A stretch of DNA of 64,000 nt from Halorhabdus amylolytica (GCF_004944975.1 NZ_SPQG01000002.1:104105-168104), one strand, 5' to 3'. Numbered from the stretch's first letter, positions 1 to 9,868 are shown. Made by a program: numbers and translations. The notes: generated by a model not told the origin, from the sequence alone.

Positions 1-15
1 ACCCAACGACGAACG

Positions 16-1422
16 ATGGTTCCCGTCCCGGAACTGGCCGATCGAGCCCGAATCTGTGCAGATCGACTCCGGAGCAGTGGGGAAGTCTTGCTCGCGTCTC
101 ACATCGACGCCGATGGGCTGACGAGTGCGGCCATCGCCGCCAGAGCTCTCGAACGGGCGAACGTCCCGACAGAGGTCATTTTCAAGAACCAGCTCGACGA
201 CGAGGAGATCGCCTCGATCGCCGTGCGTGACTTCCAGACGGTTCTGTTCACCGACTTCGGGAGTGGACAACTCGAAACAATCGTCGAGTATGGGGGTCGC
301 GGGGACTTCGAGCCGATCATCGTCGACCATCACCAGCCGGCCGACGCCGAGACTCGCTATCACCTCAACCCGTTGCTGGAGGGCATTGACGGTGCGGCCG
401 AACTGTCGGGTGCTGGTGCATGCTATCTCCTTGCGCGCGCGTTAGAGGAGGACCGTGACAACCGCGATCTCGCGAAACTGGCTGTTGTCGGCGCGGTCGG
501 AGACATGCAGGCTGTCGACGGCGAACTCGTCGGGGCCAACCGCGAGATCGTCGCCGAGGGCATCGACGCGGGCGTACTCAGGGAGGGGACAGACCTTGCG
601 CTGTACGGCACACAGACCCGTCCGCTGCCGAAACTCCTCGAGTACGCGGATCGGCCGCGGATACCCGGGGTGTCGGGCGATCAGGGTGGGGCTATCGAGT
701 TCCTCGAATCGGTGGGAATCCCGTTGAAGGACGACGGCGAATGGCGAAGATGGGTCGACCTCTCGATGGCCGAACGCCAGTCCGTCATCAGCGCGCTTCT
801 CCGGCGAGGGGTCGATCGTGGCGTCTCGGCGGACGCGCTGGACTCTCTGGTCGGGACCACGTACACGTTCCCCGAAGAACCCGAAGGGACCGAACTCCGG
901 GACGCGAGTGAGTTCTCGACGTTACTGAACGCGACTGCACGATACGAACGGGCCGACGTCGGACTTGCTGTCTGTCTGGGCGATCGGTCTGAGGCACTCG
1001 ATCGTGCTCGTCGACTGCTGGCGAACCATCGGCGGAACCTCTCGGACGGTCTGGAGTGGGTTCGCGAACACGGCGTCGAAGTCCGTCCGAACGTGCAATT
1101 TTTCGACGCGGGCGACGCGATCAGGGAGACGATTGTCGGAATCGTCGCTGGCATGGCTTTCGGCACGTCGGGCGTCGGTCGCGATCGCCCGATCGTTGCT
1201 TTCGCCGAGAAGTCCGATCAGGAGATCAAAGTTTCCGCCCGCGGAACTGCCGAACTCGTCGGTCAGGGACTGGACCTTTCGAAAGCGGTCGGGACCGCGA
1301 GTCGGGCTGTCGGTGGCGACGGCGGCGGGCATGACATCGCTGCCGGGGCCACGATCCCGGCTGGCTCCCAGGGGGAATTCGTCGATCAGTTCGGAGAGAG
1401 CGTCGCCGAACAACTCGGGTGA
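16..1422 (+). CDS. DHH/DHHA1 family RecJ-like phosphoesterase
   Basis: Archaeal RecJ-like protein of the DHH superfamily; members are metal-dependent single-strand nucleases or phosphodiesterases acting in repair and replication. Visible motifs are DADG at residues 31-34, DHH at 104-106 in the phosphoesterase domain, and GGGHD at about 436-440, the substrate-binding DHHA1 signature near the C-terminus. The 468 aa length fits the haloarchaeal family. The start is the first ATG in the window, so a slightly earlier start outside the window cannot be excluded. The family is confident; the exact substrate (DNA or RNA, 5' or 3' polarity) is not deducible. Confidence 0.85.
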   Translation: MVPVPELADRARICADRLRSSGEVLLASHIDADGLTSAAIAARALERANVPTEVIFKNQLDDEEIASIAVRDFQTVLFTDFGSGQLETIVEYGGRGDFEPIIVDHHQPADAETRYHLNPLLEGIDGAAELSGAGACYLLARALEEDRDNRDLAKLAVVGAVGDMQAVDGELVGANREIVAEGIDAGVLREGTDLALYGTQTRPLPKLLEYADRPRIPGVSGDQGGAIEFLESVGIPLKDDGEWRRWVDLSMAERQSVISALLRRGVDRGVSADALDSLVGTTYTFPEEPEGTELRDASEFSTLLNATARYERADVGLAVCLGDRSEALDRARRLLANHRRNLSDGLEWVREHGVEVRPNVQFFDAGDAIRETIVGIVAGMAFGTSGVGRDRPIVAFAEKSDQEIKVSARGTAELVGQGLDLSKAVGTASRAVGGDGGGHDIAAGATIPAGSQGEFVDQFGESVAEQLG

Positions 1423-1532
1423 CCCCCGCTCGCAGTGGCCTGTCGCTACACATAAACCATATTCTGATATATGGAAAATACGCTGATCCAGCGCCACGTC
1501 GTAGGGTCCTTTCTCCGTTCGAAACCACAATG

Positions 1533-1544
1533 GGGTTATAAACG
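1533..1544 (+). promoter_or_regulatory. TATA-like promoter element for the small membrane protein gene
   Basis: TTATAAA at 1536-1542 is centred about 29 nt before the ATG at 1568. This is the spacing expected for a leaderless haloarchaeal transcript, and it argues for the 1568 start over the in-frame ATG at 1553. Confidence 0.45.
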
Positions 1545-1567
1545 GCCGGCCGATGTACTGGGGAGTG

Positions 1568-1837
1568 ATGTCAGGGAACACGGATGTCGTCGGTGATAAG
1601 GAGCGGCTGTTGCTGGGTGCCGGCTTCGCGTTCGGCGTCATGCTGACGCTGGTCGTGCTGGAACTCGTGTTGGTGATGAACGGCACGGTCCCGCCCGGAG
1701 ATCTTTTCACGTCTCCCGACGCCTTGACCGTCATCGCGGGTATCGTCTTCGCAGGCGTCGTCGGGATCGCGCTGTTCGTACTGTCGTTCCCCGGGAATCG
1801 GTCGCGCATCCCGATCGCGGCTGACGACGAGAAGTGA
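1568..1837 (+). CDS. small two-helix membrane protein, haloarchaeal hypothetical
   Basis: The 89 aa protein has two clear hydrophobic helices at about residues 14-34 and 52-74, a short polar N-terminus, and a basic then acidic C-terminal tail. No enzyme motif is seen, and I do not recognise a named family. The start was chosen because a TATA-like box sits about 29 nt upstream, although an in-frame ATG exists 15 nt earlier. It appears monocistronic, between the RecJ-like gene and a small soluble protein gene. Confidence 0.6.
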   Translation: MSGNTDVVGDKERLLLGAGFAFGVMLTLVVLELVLVMNGTVPPGDLFTSPDALTVIAGIVFAGVVGIALFVLSFPGNRSRIPIAADDEK

Positions 1838-1919
1838 CCAGAGTCAGCGTGTTTCGTCCGGGTGGAGTCGACTGCCGGCGACGGTGATTTTTTGCCGGGC
1901 CGCCGGAAAACATCTCTCG

Positions 1920-2285
1920 ATGAGTGATTTCGATCCGGATCGTTTCGAAGACAAGTACGAACACTATTTCACCGAACTCCAGCAGGCGTACCGGCAGGCA
2001 TTCGAAGCGGTGAGCGAGCGCCACGATTCGGATCTGGTTCACGCAATCGATCAGCGGATCCTGAGTGAGAGCGAGCCGTTCTACGAGGGTGGCTCGGAGC
2101 AACGCTCCGCGGACGAATCGAGCGGGCAAGGCCCGCGAGAGCACCACGGCGAGTTCAGGATCAAGGTACCGGACGACGCCGTCGAACGGTTGCCGGATCG
2201 CGATCCCGAGCGTGTCGAGAGAGTTCTCGAGGACTACCGTTCCGAGATCGCTGCCCAGTTGCGGGACGTCTTCGATCTGGCTTGA
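1920..2285 (+). CDS. DUF5783-like haloarchaeal protein
   Basis: Acidic 121 aa soluble protein beginning MSDFDPDRFEDKYEHYF. It has a helical N-terminal half, a low-complexity Ser/Glu/Gln linker (residues about 58-78) and a second helical segment containing FRIKVPDDAVERLP. I recall this pattern as the haloarchaea-restricted DUF5783 family, whose function is unknown. The ATG at 1920 is preferred over an upstream in-frame start because the conserved protein begins there. It lies just upstream of the NifU-like gene. Confidence 0.65.
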   Translation: MSDFDPDRFEDKYEHYFTELQQAYRQAFEAVSERHDSDLVHAIDQRILSESEPFYEGGSEQRSADESSGQGPREHHGEFRIKVPDDAVERLPDRDPERVERVLEDYRSEIAAQLRDVFDLA

Positions 2286-2370
2286 TCGGTCCCTGGATGT
2301 CTCACGCGCTTACCGAGCGATTGTCGGATACCAAAGGCCTAAACGCTCTCGTTGCCAATTTGGCGTAGAC

Positions 2371-2739
2371 ATGAGTACCGAGACACAGGACGGTGGTTCC
2401 GACCTCGAGGAACGCATCACGAACTTCCTGCGGCGGAACTTCCCGCAGATCCAGATGCACGGGGGTAGTGCAGCCATCCAGGATCTCGATCCGGAGGCGG
2501 GCGAGGTAACGATCATGCTCGGCGGTGCCTGCAGCGGCTGTGGCATCTCGCCGATGACGGTTCAGGCGATCAAGTCCCGCATGACCAAGGAAATCCCCGA
2601 GATCGACACGGTCCACGCCAACACTGGAATGGACAGCGGTGGAATGGGCGGCATGGGCGGCGGCGCCGGGCCGGGAGATTCCCGGGGCGGCAGCCTGGAC
2701 GACGCGGATAGCGACGAAGGGCCGAGCGCCCCGTTCTAG
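2371..2739 (+). CDS. NifU C-terminal-domain protein (Fe-S scaffold/carrier)
   Basis: The 122 aa protein matches the NifU C-terminal (Nfu) domain, which carries or transfers Fe-S clusters to apoproteins through a CxxC pair. Here C54-S-G-C57 lies in the typical context GGACSGCGISPMTV. The N-terminal half contains the QMHGG segment of the family. A Gly/Met-rich, acidic tail follows from about residue 88. A TATA-like segment (about 2338-2346) precedes the ATG by some 28 nt. The stop codon overlaps the convergent ketopantoate reductase stop. Confidence 0.85.
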   Translation: MSTETQDGGSDLEERITNFLRRNFPQIQMHGGSAAIQDLDPEAGEVTIMLGGACSGCGISPMTVQAIKSRMTKEIPEIDTVHANTGMDSGGMGGMGGGAGPGDSRGGSLDDADSDEGPSAPF

Positions 2740-3632
2740 ATCGGTTCGTTTCTCCCGACGTTCTCCCGTTCCCACGTTTCCAACAGCGCCGCCAACGTCT
2801 CGTTTACGGGTGTTTTCACGTCGTGATCGGCCACGTACCCGTTGATCGACGCAACTTCCGTCCGACGACCACGCTCGACATCGCGATACATCGAAGACTC
2901 GTTGTCCGCGGTCGCTTCGATTACCGCTTCGAGCGCGTCGACGGCCGCACCATCTTCGAGATCGACGCCCTTTTTCCGTGCAACCCGAGCCGTCTCGCGG
3001 GCGGCACGCCGGGCGACGTTTCCCGACGGACCCTCGGTGAGTTCGCCGTTCGGGACCCGCGCCAGCGCGGTCGTGGCGTTGATCCCGGCGTTGATCGCGA
3101 GTTTCTCCCACTGTTGCCGGGGCATGTCCGTCGCGACAGTCGTCTCGATCCCTGCCGCTTCGAACGCACCGCCGATCCGGTGGGCCAGCGGACTCGTTCC
3201 TCCCTCAGGTGGCCCGAGAACGACTTCGCCACGTCCGGTACAGCGGACGCGCCCGGGTTCGTCCTGGATCGCGCCGTAGGTCGCCGTCCCTGCGAGAATG
3301 CCCGCGGAGAGCGCCGCCGAGAGCGTCGCCTCGTTGCCCATGCCGTTCTGCAGGGAGAGGACTCCTTCACAGTCACAGTCCGCTAACGCCGCCCCAGCGG
3401 TCGGCGTGTCGTAGGTCTTGACAGTAACGATCGCCAGGTCGGACTCCGCCGGGACAGTTGTCCGGGCCCCAGGCGTCACGTCAGTTTCGATGGCTCCCGT
3501 GATGGTCAGCCCCGACTCGTTCACCACCCGGACGTGTGGCTCACGTCCGATCAGTGTGACCGGATGTTCCCGAGCCAGCAACCCTCCAATCAGGCTGCCC
3601 AGGCTGCCGGCGCCGAAGACGACGATTTCCAT
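2736..3632 (-). CDS. panE: 2-dehydropantoate 2-reductase (ketopantoate reductase)
   Basis: NADPH-dependent reduction of ketopantoate to pantoate for coenzyme A synthesis. The 298 aa sequence opens with a Rossmann fold, GxGxxG at residues 7-12. It carries the C-terminal ketopantoate reductase domain with KLAINAGINATTAL, whose Lys and Asn are the catalytic and substrate-binding residues of the family. Length is typical. The 3' end overlaps the convergent NifU-like gene by 4 bp. Archaeal ketopantoate reductases can prefer NADH, and cofactor preference cannot be read here. Confidence 0.85.
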   Translation of the reverse strand: MEIVVFGAGSLGSLIGGLLAREHPVTLIGREPHVRVVNESGLTITGAIETDVTPGARTTVPAESDLAIVTVKTYDTPTAGAALADCDCEGVLSLQNGMGNEATLSAALSAGILAGTATYGAIQDEPGRVRCTGRGEVVLGPPEGGTSPLAHRIGGAFEAAGIETTVATDMPRQQWEKLAINAGINATTALARVPNGELTEGPSGNVARRAARETARVARKKGVDLEDGAAVDALEAVIEATADNESSMYRDVERGRRTEVASINGYVADHDVKTPVNETLAALLETWERENVGRNEPI

Positions 3633-3686
3633 CGGTCGACCGTCCGTTCTCCGGGAGCAAGACGGTACCGGATCCGACGGGGCAAC

Positions 3687-3881
3687 TCACTTCCGGCGGT
3701 GTACTTCGAGTTCTCGTGCCGCGTCCCGGACCTTGTGGAGTTCTCGATCCGCGTCATCTCTCACGCTGCCGTGGGCGAACAGCACCGACCGATCGAGTAA
3801 CGAGGGCCGGAAGCGACGTGTCTCATCCTCGTCGTCGCCCCCGAACGGAGCACGTAGCCGTTCGAACAGACCGCGAAGCAT
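3687..3881 (-). CDS. small basic/acidic hypothetical protein
   Basis: 64 aa starting MLRGLFERLRAPF, with an acidic patch (GGDDEDET) and a charged C-terminal helix. A longer ORF runs to 3995, but its upstream part has poor haloarchaeal character, so the ATG at 3881 is preferred. No domain is recognised. Similar short proteins seem to occur in haloarchaea, but that is recollection only. It sits between panE and the rubredoxin-like gene on the same strand. Confidence 0.5.
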   Translation of the reverse strand: MLRGLFERLRAPFGGDDEDETRRFRPSLLDRSVLFAHGSVRDDADRELHKVRDAARELEVHRRK

Positions 3882-3951
3882 GGTGCTCTTTTGTGATCGA
3901 GAGCACAAAACAGTCGGCATCCGTGTGACCCGTGGATCGAACGCCCCCCGT

Positions 3952-4260
3952 TCAATCCTCCTGCCAGTAATAGATCTCTTCTTTGGGTGCGCCACAGGCC
4001 GGACAGGTCTCCGGGATCTCCTCGATATCGCCCATCTCTCCGCAGGCCCAGCATCGCCACATCAGTTCAGCCTCGCCTCCGAGGCCGCTGGCGAGGTGTT
4101 CACCGGACATGGCGGCGATCCCTTCGTCGGTCGTGACGTAGAACCCGTGTTCGTCAAAGCCGCGGATCGTGCCCAGTTCGTTACCCTTGGCGTCGTACAC
4201 TGTGGTCCCGAAGCTGACGTTTGTCTCTTCCGAATTCTTTGCCATGTTCATACACACCAT
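3952..4260 (-). CDS. rubredoxin-like zinc/iron ribbon protein (DUF7130-like)
   Basis: The roughly 100 aa protein has a beta-rich N-terminal half (VYDAKGNELGTIRGFDEHGF) and a C-terminal ribbon CWACG...CPACGAP, the two CxxC knuckles of rubredoxin-like domains. It most likely binds iron or zinc; a redox role is possible but not shown. Three in-frame ATGs (4260, 4251, 4245) could start it and the sequence does not decide between them. I recall haloarchaeal homologues annotated DUF7130. Confidence 0.75.
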   Translation of the reverse strand: MVCMNMAKNSEETNVSFGTTVYDAKGNELGTIRGFDEHGFYVTTDEGIAAMSGEHLASGLGGEAELMWRCWACGEMGDIEEIPETCPACGAPKEEIYYWQED

Positions 4261-4338
4261 GACCTCCGTGATCATTAACGTTCCCATCGGGTGTCACGAG
4301 CTGGCCGGCATGTTCGAAACGAGGATTCACTCACCGCG

Positions 4339-5568
4339 TCACGGCGAGAAGAGGCTCGTGTGGACGGGCGCGAAGTCGCTCTCGGAGGATGATTCGTCCG
4401 TCTCCTCGGTCGTGTCGGTGACGGCCGATCCGTCGACACCTTCCGCGAGGAAGTCCGCGAGCGGTGGGCCGACGTTCTCGGGTTCGACGAGGAACGCGTC
4501 GTGACCGTGGTCGGACTCGATGACGTGGTGGGCAGTGTCGACTCTGGCTTCCCGAAGCGAGTCAGCCAGTGACTCGGCCTGGGCGACGGTGAAGTGCCAG
4601 TCGGAGGTAAAGGACATCATCAGAGCCTGTCCCTCGAAGGCCGCGAGTGCGTCGGCGTCCGATTCGAAGCCCGAGGCGAGGTCGTAATTCTCGGTCGCAC
4701 GGGTCATCGTCAGGAACGCGTTCGCGTCGAAGCGGCCGACGAACTTCTCGGCCTGATAGTCGAGATAGGATTCGACGTCCCGATACGGGAAGAAGGCGGC
4801 CACGGGCTCCTCGGGGAACGTCCGCTTTGCTTCTCTCCCCGCCGACCGGCGGCCGAACTTCCGATCCATCGAGGCCTTCGAGAGGTACATCACGTGACCG
4901 ATCTGCCGAGCCAGGGCCATGCCATCCGTCGGTTCAGGGTGATCGTCGCCGTAGTAGTCCCCGCCGTCCCAGTCGGGATCGCTGGTGATCGCCCGACGCT
5001 TGATGCCGTGGAGGGCGAGTGACTGTGCATCGAGGCGGGCCGAGGCGGCGATGGTTGCAATCCGGTCGACGTGATCCGGGTGGCGTTTTGCCCACTCCAG
5101 GACGTTCATCCCGCCGACGCTGCCGCCGACGACCGCGTGGAGGTGCGGGATGCCGAGTTCGTCCAGGAGCTGGCGCTGGGCTTCCGTCCAGTCGGTGACT
5201 GTCACCGGCGGGAAGTCGGTGCCGTAGGGCTCGCCAGTCTCGGGATTCGTACTCGCGGGACCGGTCGTCCCGTAGCAGGACCCGGGGACGTTCGCACAGA
5301 CGACGTAGTACTCGGTTGTGTCGATGGCTTTCCCGGGGCCGACGATGTCGTCCCACCAGGCGCGTGCCTGGCCGCTGGTGGCGTCGTCGGCGTCAGGATG
5401 GGAAGCGACGTGGGCGGAGCCGGTCAAGGCGTGACAGACCAGCACCGCGTTGTCGCCCTCGAAGTCGCCGTAGGCCTCGTAGGCGATCTCGAGTTCTGGG
5501 ATCGACTCCCCACACTCGAACTCGAACTCGCCGACAGAGACCGTCTCGCGTTCGGCGGTGACCGTCAT
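4339..5568 (-). CDS. metX: homoserine O-acetyltransferase
   Basis: Alpha/beta-hydrolase-fold enzyme that acetylates homoserine with acetyl-CoA, the activation step of methionine synthesis. The nucleophile is S150 in GGSVGGM. Downstream FTSDWHF and ESDHGHDAF supply the Asp and His of the triad. The 409 aa protein has the family's N-terminal block and a short acidic, Ser/Glu-rich C-terminal tail. It overlaps the upstream metY stop by 4 bp (ATGA), indicating translational coupling in a metY-metX operon. Confidence 0.9.
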   Translation of the reverse strand: MTVTAERETVSVGEFEFECGESIPELEIAYEAYGDFEGDNAVLVCHALTGSAHVASHPDADDATSGQARAWWDDIVGPGKAIDTTEYYVVCANVPGSCYGTTGPASTNPETGEPYGTDFPPVTVTDWTEAQRQLLDELGIPHLHAVVGGSVGGMNVLEWAKRHPDHVDRIATIAASARLDAQSLALHGIKRRAITSDPDWDGGDYYGDDHPEPTDGMALARQIGHVMYLSKASMDRKFGRRSAGREAKRTFPEEPVAAFFPYRDVESYLDYQAEKFVGRFDANAFLTMTRATENYDLASGFESDADALAAFEGQALMMSFTSDWHFTVAQAESLADSLREARVDTAHHVIESDHGHDAFLVEPENVGPPLADFLAEGVDGSAVTDTTEETDESSSESDFAPVHTSLFSP

Positions 5569-6863
5569 GTGACTGTTTCTATCCCGTCTTCGAGGTCCGC
5601 AATGATGTCTCTGACGTCTTCGATACCGACAGACAACCGGATCATGTCGGGCGCGACACCGCTTGCCCGTTGTTCCTCGGGCGAGAGCTTCGCGTGCGTT
5701 GTCGAGGCAGGGTGGATGACCAGCGTCTTCGCGTCGCCGACGTTCGCGAGGAACTGCGCGAGGTCGGTCTCCTCACAGAGCCGCTGGCCCGCTTCGTAGC
5801 CCCCGGAAAGACCGAACGTGACCATGCCACCGTATCCTCCTTCCAAGTACTCGCTAGCTTGAGCGTTCGTTTCGTGGGATTCCAGGCCGGGATAGGATAC
5901 CCACTCGACGTCGGAATGCTCGTCGAGGAACGCAGCGACCTGCGCGGCGTTCTCGCAGTGACGTTCCATCCGCACTGCCAGGGTTTCGGCCCCTTGCAGC
6001 GTCGCCCAGGCGTCGAACGGCTTCTGGCCATCCCCGACGTTCCGAACCGCCCGCTGGCGGGTGGCGACGGCGAACGCTCGCTCCTCGAATCGATCGACGA
6101 AACTTTCGCCGCCAAGAGTACTCGTTCTTTCTCCCAGCGCAGGGTACTTCTCGGGGTAATTCTCCCATGGGAAGTTCCCGCCGTCGATCACCACGCCGCC
6201 GATCGTGGTGCCCGAACCGTGGATCCACTTCGTCGTCGACTCCCAGACCACGTCCGCGCCGTGTTCGATCGGATTGCAGAGATAGGGGGTTGCGAAGGTA
6301 TTGTCCACAACGAGCGGTGCGCCATGCTCGTGAGCGACTTCGGCGACGCGTTCGAGATCGGCCGTCACCAGCGAGGGGTTGCCGATGGTTTCGAGGTGGA
6401 CGTAGGCAGTGTTCTCGTCGATAGCGTCCGCGTAGGCGTCGTAATCGAGTGTCTCGACGAAGCGCGCCTCGACCCCGCGTTCGCGGGCGGTCGTCGTCAG
6501 ATAGGAGTGCGTCCCGCCGTAGATCGAGGAAGCCGAAACGACGTTCTCGCCCGCGCTCGCCAGAACGGTCGTCGTCGCGTCCAGGGCGGCCATTCCCGAG
6601 GCCGTCGCGACGGCGTCGACCCCGCCTTCCAGTGACGCCAGGCGGTGTTCGAGCGTCCGGACGGTCGGATTGTCGAAGCGACTGTAGATGTTGCCCTCTG
6701 CCTCCAGGGCGTACAGATCCGCCGCGCGATCGGCGTCCTCGAAGGCGTAGGACGTCGTCTGGTGGATCGGCGGTGCGACTGCGCCGGTCTCGGGATCGGG
6801 TGCCTGCCCGGCGTGCAGACATCGTGTCCCGAAACGCCGTGGCGGGGGCTCCTGCTCACTCAT
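5565..6863 (-). CDS. metY: O-acetylhomoserine aminocarboxypropyltransferase (sulfhydrylase)
   Basis: PLP enzyme of the Cys/Met metabolism family that converts O-acetylhomoserine plus sulfide to homocysteine, using the product of the adjacent metX. The PLP lysine is K212 in [23 protein letters not shown] and [13 protein letters not shown] are family blocks. The ATG at 6863 gives 432 aa, the usual length; an upstream extension would read through the promoter. It is the first gene of the operon, and its stop overlaps metX by 4 bp. Confidence 0.9.
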   Translation of the reverse strand: MSEQEPPPRRFGTRCLHAGQAPDPETGAVAPPIHQTTSYAFEDADRAADLYALEAEGNIYSRFDNPTVRTLEHRLASLEGGVDAVATASGMAALDATTTVLASAGENVVSASSIYGGTHSYLTTTARERGVEARFVETLDYDAYADAIDENTAYVHLETIGNPSLVTADLERVAEVAHEHGAPLVVDNTFATPYLCNPIEHGADVVWESTTKWIHGSGTTIGGVVIDGGNFPWENYPEKYPALGERTSTLGGESFVDRFEERAFAVATRQRAVRNVGDGQKPFDAWATLQGAETLAVRMERHCENAAQVAAFLDEHSDVEWVSYPGLESHETNAQASEYLEGGYGGMVTFGLSGGYEAGQRLCEETDLAQFLANVGDAKTLVIHPASTTHAKLSPEEQRASGVAPDMIRLSVGIEDVRDIIADLEDGIETVT

Positions 6864-6883
6864 GTTTCGTATGCATATATCTC

Positions 6884-6897
6884 GAAGTACGTATAAC
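6884..6897 (-). promoter_or_regulatory. TATA-like promoter of metYX
   Basis: Read on the minus strand, GGTTATACGT lies about 28 nt before the metY ATG at 6863, the expected distance for a leaderless haloarchaeal transcript. Confidence 0.4.
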
Positions 6898-7205
6898 CAA
6901 CAGTTACGGCAACATTGCGGAGGGAGCATCGGGTGGTGCGGGATCAGGTGAAGATGGAGGTTTAGTTACAGAGGATATATTCAAAATGGGCAGTGGTGTA
7001 GAAATCTTTACACACTCTGAGCTGACCGATCTCGGCATTTCAGTGAGACTCTCTTCTACTGTGATGTGGAAAACTATTCACAACAAAATGTAGGTATAAT
7101 TTATATATCCACGGTAATCGAGACCCGCCGAGTTAGGTCCTGAGGATTATTCTGCACCACAGCCTGAACTTGTTCTAAAATGTGCCGTCAGAAATGTCGA
7201 AATAG
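6898..7205. other. low-GC intergenic stretch at the left edge of an accessory island
   Basis: No convincing gene. Base composition drops sharply compared with the metY side, with AT-rich runs around 6975-7105. An in-frame TAG at 7203-7205 closes the reading frame of the truncated regulator to the right. This is probably eroded DNA that once held that regulator's N-terminus and promoter. Confidence 0.4.
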
Positions 7206-7697
7206 CTCTGTATCACTCGAACGCATGAATTTGAACATCTTGTCGAGACGACACCCGGCGAGCAGGGCGGCACGCTCTATTGTCGCTCACCCGAATCACT
7301 CGTCGTCGAACAGGTTACCGACATCTTCGACTACGTCTCGACTGACGAACTCGTTACGCGAATCCAAGAGATGCGTGAGCAGCTCACCAAGTATCAGGCT
7401 GAATTCGGTATCGACTCTCCTGAAGAGTTGGCCGTCAACCAGACGAATCAAGCCCTCGCCAAATCCGGGTCTCCACAGGACAAGATCGACCCAGAGACGA
7501 TCCGTGAGTGGAAGACGCTCCGTCGGTACCTCGCATTCGCGAACGCTGTCTTCTCGATCGGCAGCGCCAAGCAGTACCTAACAGTGACCGTCGCTCGACT
7601 GACGATAGCGCCCTTGCCTGAGCAATGTGGGATACTTCAAACCAAACGGAAACCCATTCGGGGCTACGGATCGGCCGGCGCTGCAGACGATTCGTGA
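7206..7697 (+). pseudogene. N-terminally truncated HTH regulator (DUF7342-like)
   Basis: An open frame with no usable start encodes EFEHLVETTPGEQGGTLYC, RSPESLVVEQVTDIF and then IREWKTLRRYLAFANAVFS. I recognise this as the central and C-terminal part of haloarchaeal winged-helix proteins of the DUF7342 type. The DNA-binding N-terminus is missing, because a stop lies at 7203-7205. Similarity fades after about 7585. A second fragment in another frame (7747-7842, VLEVTLDDVPCVADEARIDI) follows and looks like the end of a decayed downstream gene. Confidence 0.5.
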
Positions 7698-7897
7698 AAA
7701 AGATAGAACCGCTTGCGACAGCCGAACTTGATGACTATTTCTATCCGTGCTTGAAGTCACGCTTGACGATGTGCCGTGTGTGGCTGACGAGGCCCGAATT
7801 GACATCCAGTGGACGTCACGAGATGATTTTCGGCTCTGTTAAACTCTTCAACTGATAATAGAATATTGTGGGAAATGATAAGTAAGGAGAATTTTGG

Positions 7898-8338
7898 TCA
7901 TTGTTCCCATCGGATTCGAAGATGGAAATATTCGTTATCTTTTGAAATTTCAATGTAACTTTTTCGGTCCCCGACTGCGCGTGGAAGCTGAACTGATCTA
8001 GAGTCTGTCCAATTTTCTGTCGTAATAGCAAACGTATAATTCCCGGGCCGATCAATGGTCGTAACGTTCCACATTTCTCCAGAGACAACAGAATTTGTTG
8101 TATTCAGTATAACTGTATTATCCCGTTCAATTCGGTATGTGGTCTTCCACGTCTCATTCGTGGGATTGAAAACTCGGACATGTGCGTTCGCATCGCCATC
8201 AAAACGCTCTTCAAATGGACTAGTCGTAGCCATATCTGTACTCTGGGGATTGGTAGTCTGTGTCGTATTTATCGCAGGCATTCCGCTACATCCGGCTAAA
8301 ACGAGACACAGACTTATGAGGAGGGCTCTATGCTGCAC
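7898..8338 (-). CDS. predicted secreted lipoprotein, unknown function
   Basis: 146 aa with a Sec-type signal peptide ending in the lipobox LVLAGC (Cys 17), then a Thr/Ser/Asn-rich spacer. A beta-rich domain follows (HVRVFNPTNETWKTTYRIERD ... GNYTFAITTENW) that resembles a small immunoglobulin-like fold. The GTG at 8338 is chosen because an AT-rich TATA-like box lies about 28 nt upstream; a TTG at 8362 would only lengthen the n-region. Base composition is AT-richer than the chromosome, consistent with transfer. No family is recognised. Confidence 0.6.
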   Translation of the reverse strand: MQHRALLISLCLVLAGCSGMPAINTTQTTNPQSTDMATTSPFEERFDGDANAHVRVFNPTNETWKTTYRIERDNTVILNTTNSVVSGEMWNVTTIDRPGNYTFAITTENWTDSRSVQLPRAVGDRKSYIEISKDNEYFHLRIRWEQ

Positions 8339-8522
8339 ACTGTGATAAATTTGTACCGTCAAAAAATATCTTGTGTCTTAATAATATACTTAAGAATATA
8401 GTTAACTGTTAGAAATAACATATTCGGGCCCCAAATCTTCCAGGTGAAGTGATATAGAAGTAGGTCCATCAGTAGTAGAAAACTCTACAGTATTCTATTG
8501 GGTCTGAAGATGAGAGCAAGAT

Positions 8523-8539
8523 TCAGTACCTCACAAAGC
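8523..8539. repeat. left terminal inverted repeat of the insertion sequence
   Basis: This 17-bp sequence TCAGTACCTCACAAAGC is exactly matched in inverse orientation at 9852-9868. Confidence 0.85.
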
Positions 8540-8706
8540 GTCCTCAGATGACTGCTTCTGATGCGTGAGTTCTGTGTCGAAGAGAATCTATTGCCGATAC
8601 TCTCGAAGTAATCACGGATGAATTGGTGGGGGCTGTCGCTGTCGGCGGCGCTCAGCCGCCGACGTGACAGCGTTGCCACTCACGAAGCGACGTACTCGGT
8701 CGGTGA

Positions 8707-9820
8707 CTAGCGGTGGAACCGGTCGTCTGGTGGCCGATTCGCGGGGACGGCCCGACGCACCGCGAGGGCCGTCCACGCAGCCCGTCGAACCATATTGATG
8801 AACTCCTTGTAGGGCCACCACCAGAGGCGACGCCCGCCTCGGCGGGGCGTCGCCACGTATTCGTGGTAGAGATACCGCCAGGCGTTCCGCAACAGCAGAC
8901 TCACCACAACGTACAGCAGTCTCACTGTGGAATCTCGTGTTGTCGTCGTCGCTATCGCTTGCTCAGACAAGCGATAGCTCGACTCGATACCGAAGCGTTT
9001 CGAGTAGGTATCGAGCGTCGCGTGGTGTCTCGATGAACGGCGCGTCAGCGGCGTAGCCGTGACGCGCCACACCATTCTCGTCGTACCGTCCATTTAGGTA
9101 CGTACAGTCGATGTAGACGGGGCTGATGACGTGGCTCCACCCTTTCGAGAGTTCCTGCTGAATCGTCTTCCCCCACTGGATGATCGGCATCACGTAGGCG
9201 TAGTTGTGTGCGTAGAGTAACGTGAGATACTTGCTGTCGTAGAATCCACGATCGAGGTAGACGGCCTTGACCTCGGAGTCAAGGCCGTCGAGAACACCGG
9301 GGAACTCAGCGAGAACACTGCTGGCGGTATCGCCGTCTTGCAGACGGCGGACCGCCAGCGTATACCGTTTGTTCGACACACGCGCGTAGAGTGTGGCGTA
9401 AGCGTGGAACGCGGTGGTTCCGCGCTTTGCTTCGGAGTGGTAGAGGCCGTCTGTGTCGTCTTCGTCACCGTAGTAGGGCCGCAGTGAGGGTCTGCATAGA
9501 CCCCCACCTGCTCGGGAAGCAATTCGACAATATATCGCCGAAGGAGTGTGTTAGCGACTCGTTCGAGCCGTTCCGGCTCGAACTTCGTCCGGAGATGGTA
9601 GAGGATCGTGTTTGTTGATGGCGAGTCTGCGCTGGAGCGACAGAGCGTAGAGACGAGGTCCCGTCGGCGGTCGCGCCGACGAGGACCTCGTAGATATCCT
9701 CAGCATCGATTTCAGCATTTGCACCGAGGTCGAGAGCGACTTCCTCGTTGAGCGTATTGACGAGAAGTTAAGGAGCTGGTCCTCGTGGATTTCATTGTCT
9801 GCTTGCTTGTTGGAGTGCAC
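8707..9820 (-). pseudogene. ISH3-family transposase, frameshifted
   Basis: Reading from 9820 leftward, recognisable transposase segments fall in different frames. They are QADNEIHEDQLLNF; then LQRRLA and LPEQVGVYADP; then SNKRYTLAVRRLQDGDTASS with AVYLDRGFYDSKYL (through 8963); and finally KRFGIESSYRLSEQAIATTT to PANRPPDDRFHR, ending at the stop at 8707. The YLDRGF and RFGIESSY segments are the DDE-type catalytic surroundings of the family. At least three frameshifts are needed to join them, so no functional enzyme is made. Confidence 0.8.
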
Positions 9821-9851
9821 ATCCTCAGCAAGCAGACGTTCTAACTAACCA

Positions 9852-9868
9852 GCTTTGTGAGGTACTGA
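9852..9868. repeat. right terminal inverted repeat of the insertion sequence
   Basis: Exact inverse copy of 8523-8539. The 190 bp from 9869 to the aldo/keto reductase stop at 10060 contain no gene. Confidence 0.85.

Larger units (their letters stand above)
8523..9868 (-). mobile_element. decayed ISH3-type insertion sequence with intact terminal inverted repeats
   Basis: A 1346-bp element is bounded by perfect 17-bp inverted repeats, TCAGTACCTCACAAAGC at 8523-8539 and its reverse complement at 9852-9868. It contains a minus-strand transposase broken by several frameshifts. A hairpin lies at about 8634-8672 between the left end and the transposase stop. Flanking pentamers (left AAGAT, right GTATT) do not match, so no target duplication remains visible. 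Family assignment rests on recognising the transposase C-terminus as ISH3-like. Confidence 0.8.

Noticed and set aside
8485..8679. small minus-strand frame at the left end of the IS
   Set aside because: It spans the terminal repeat and an internal hairpin and has no homology.
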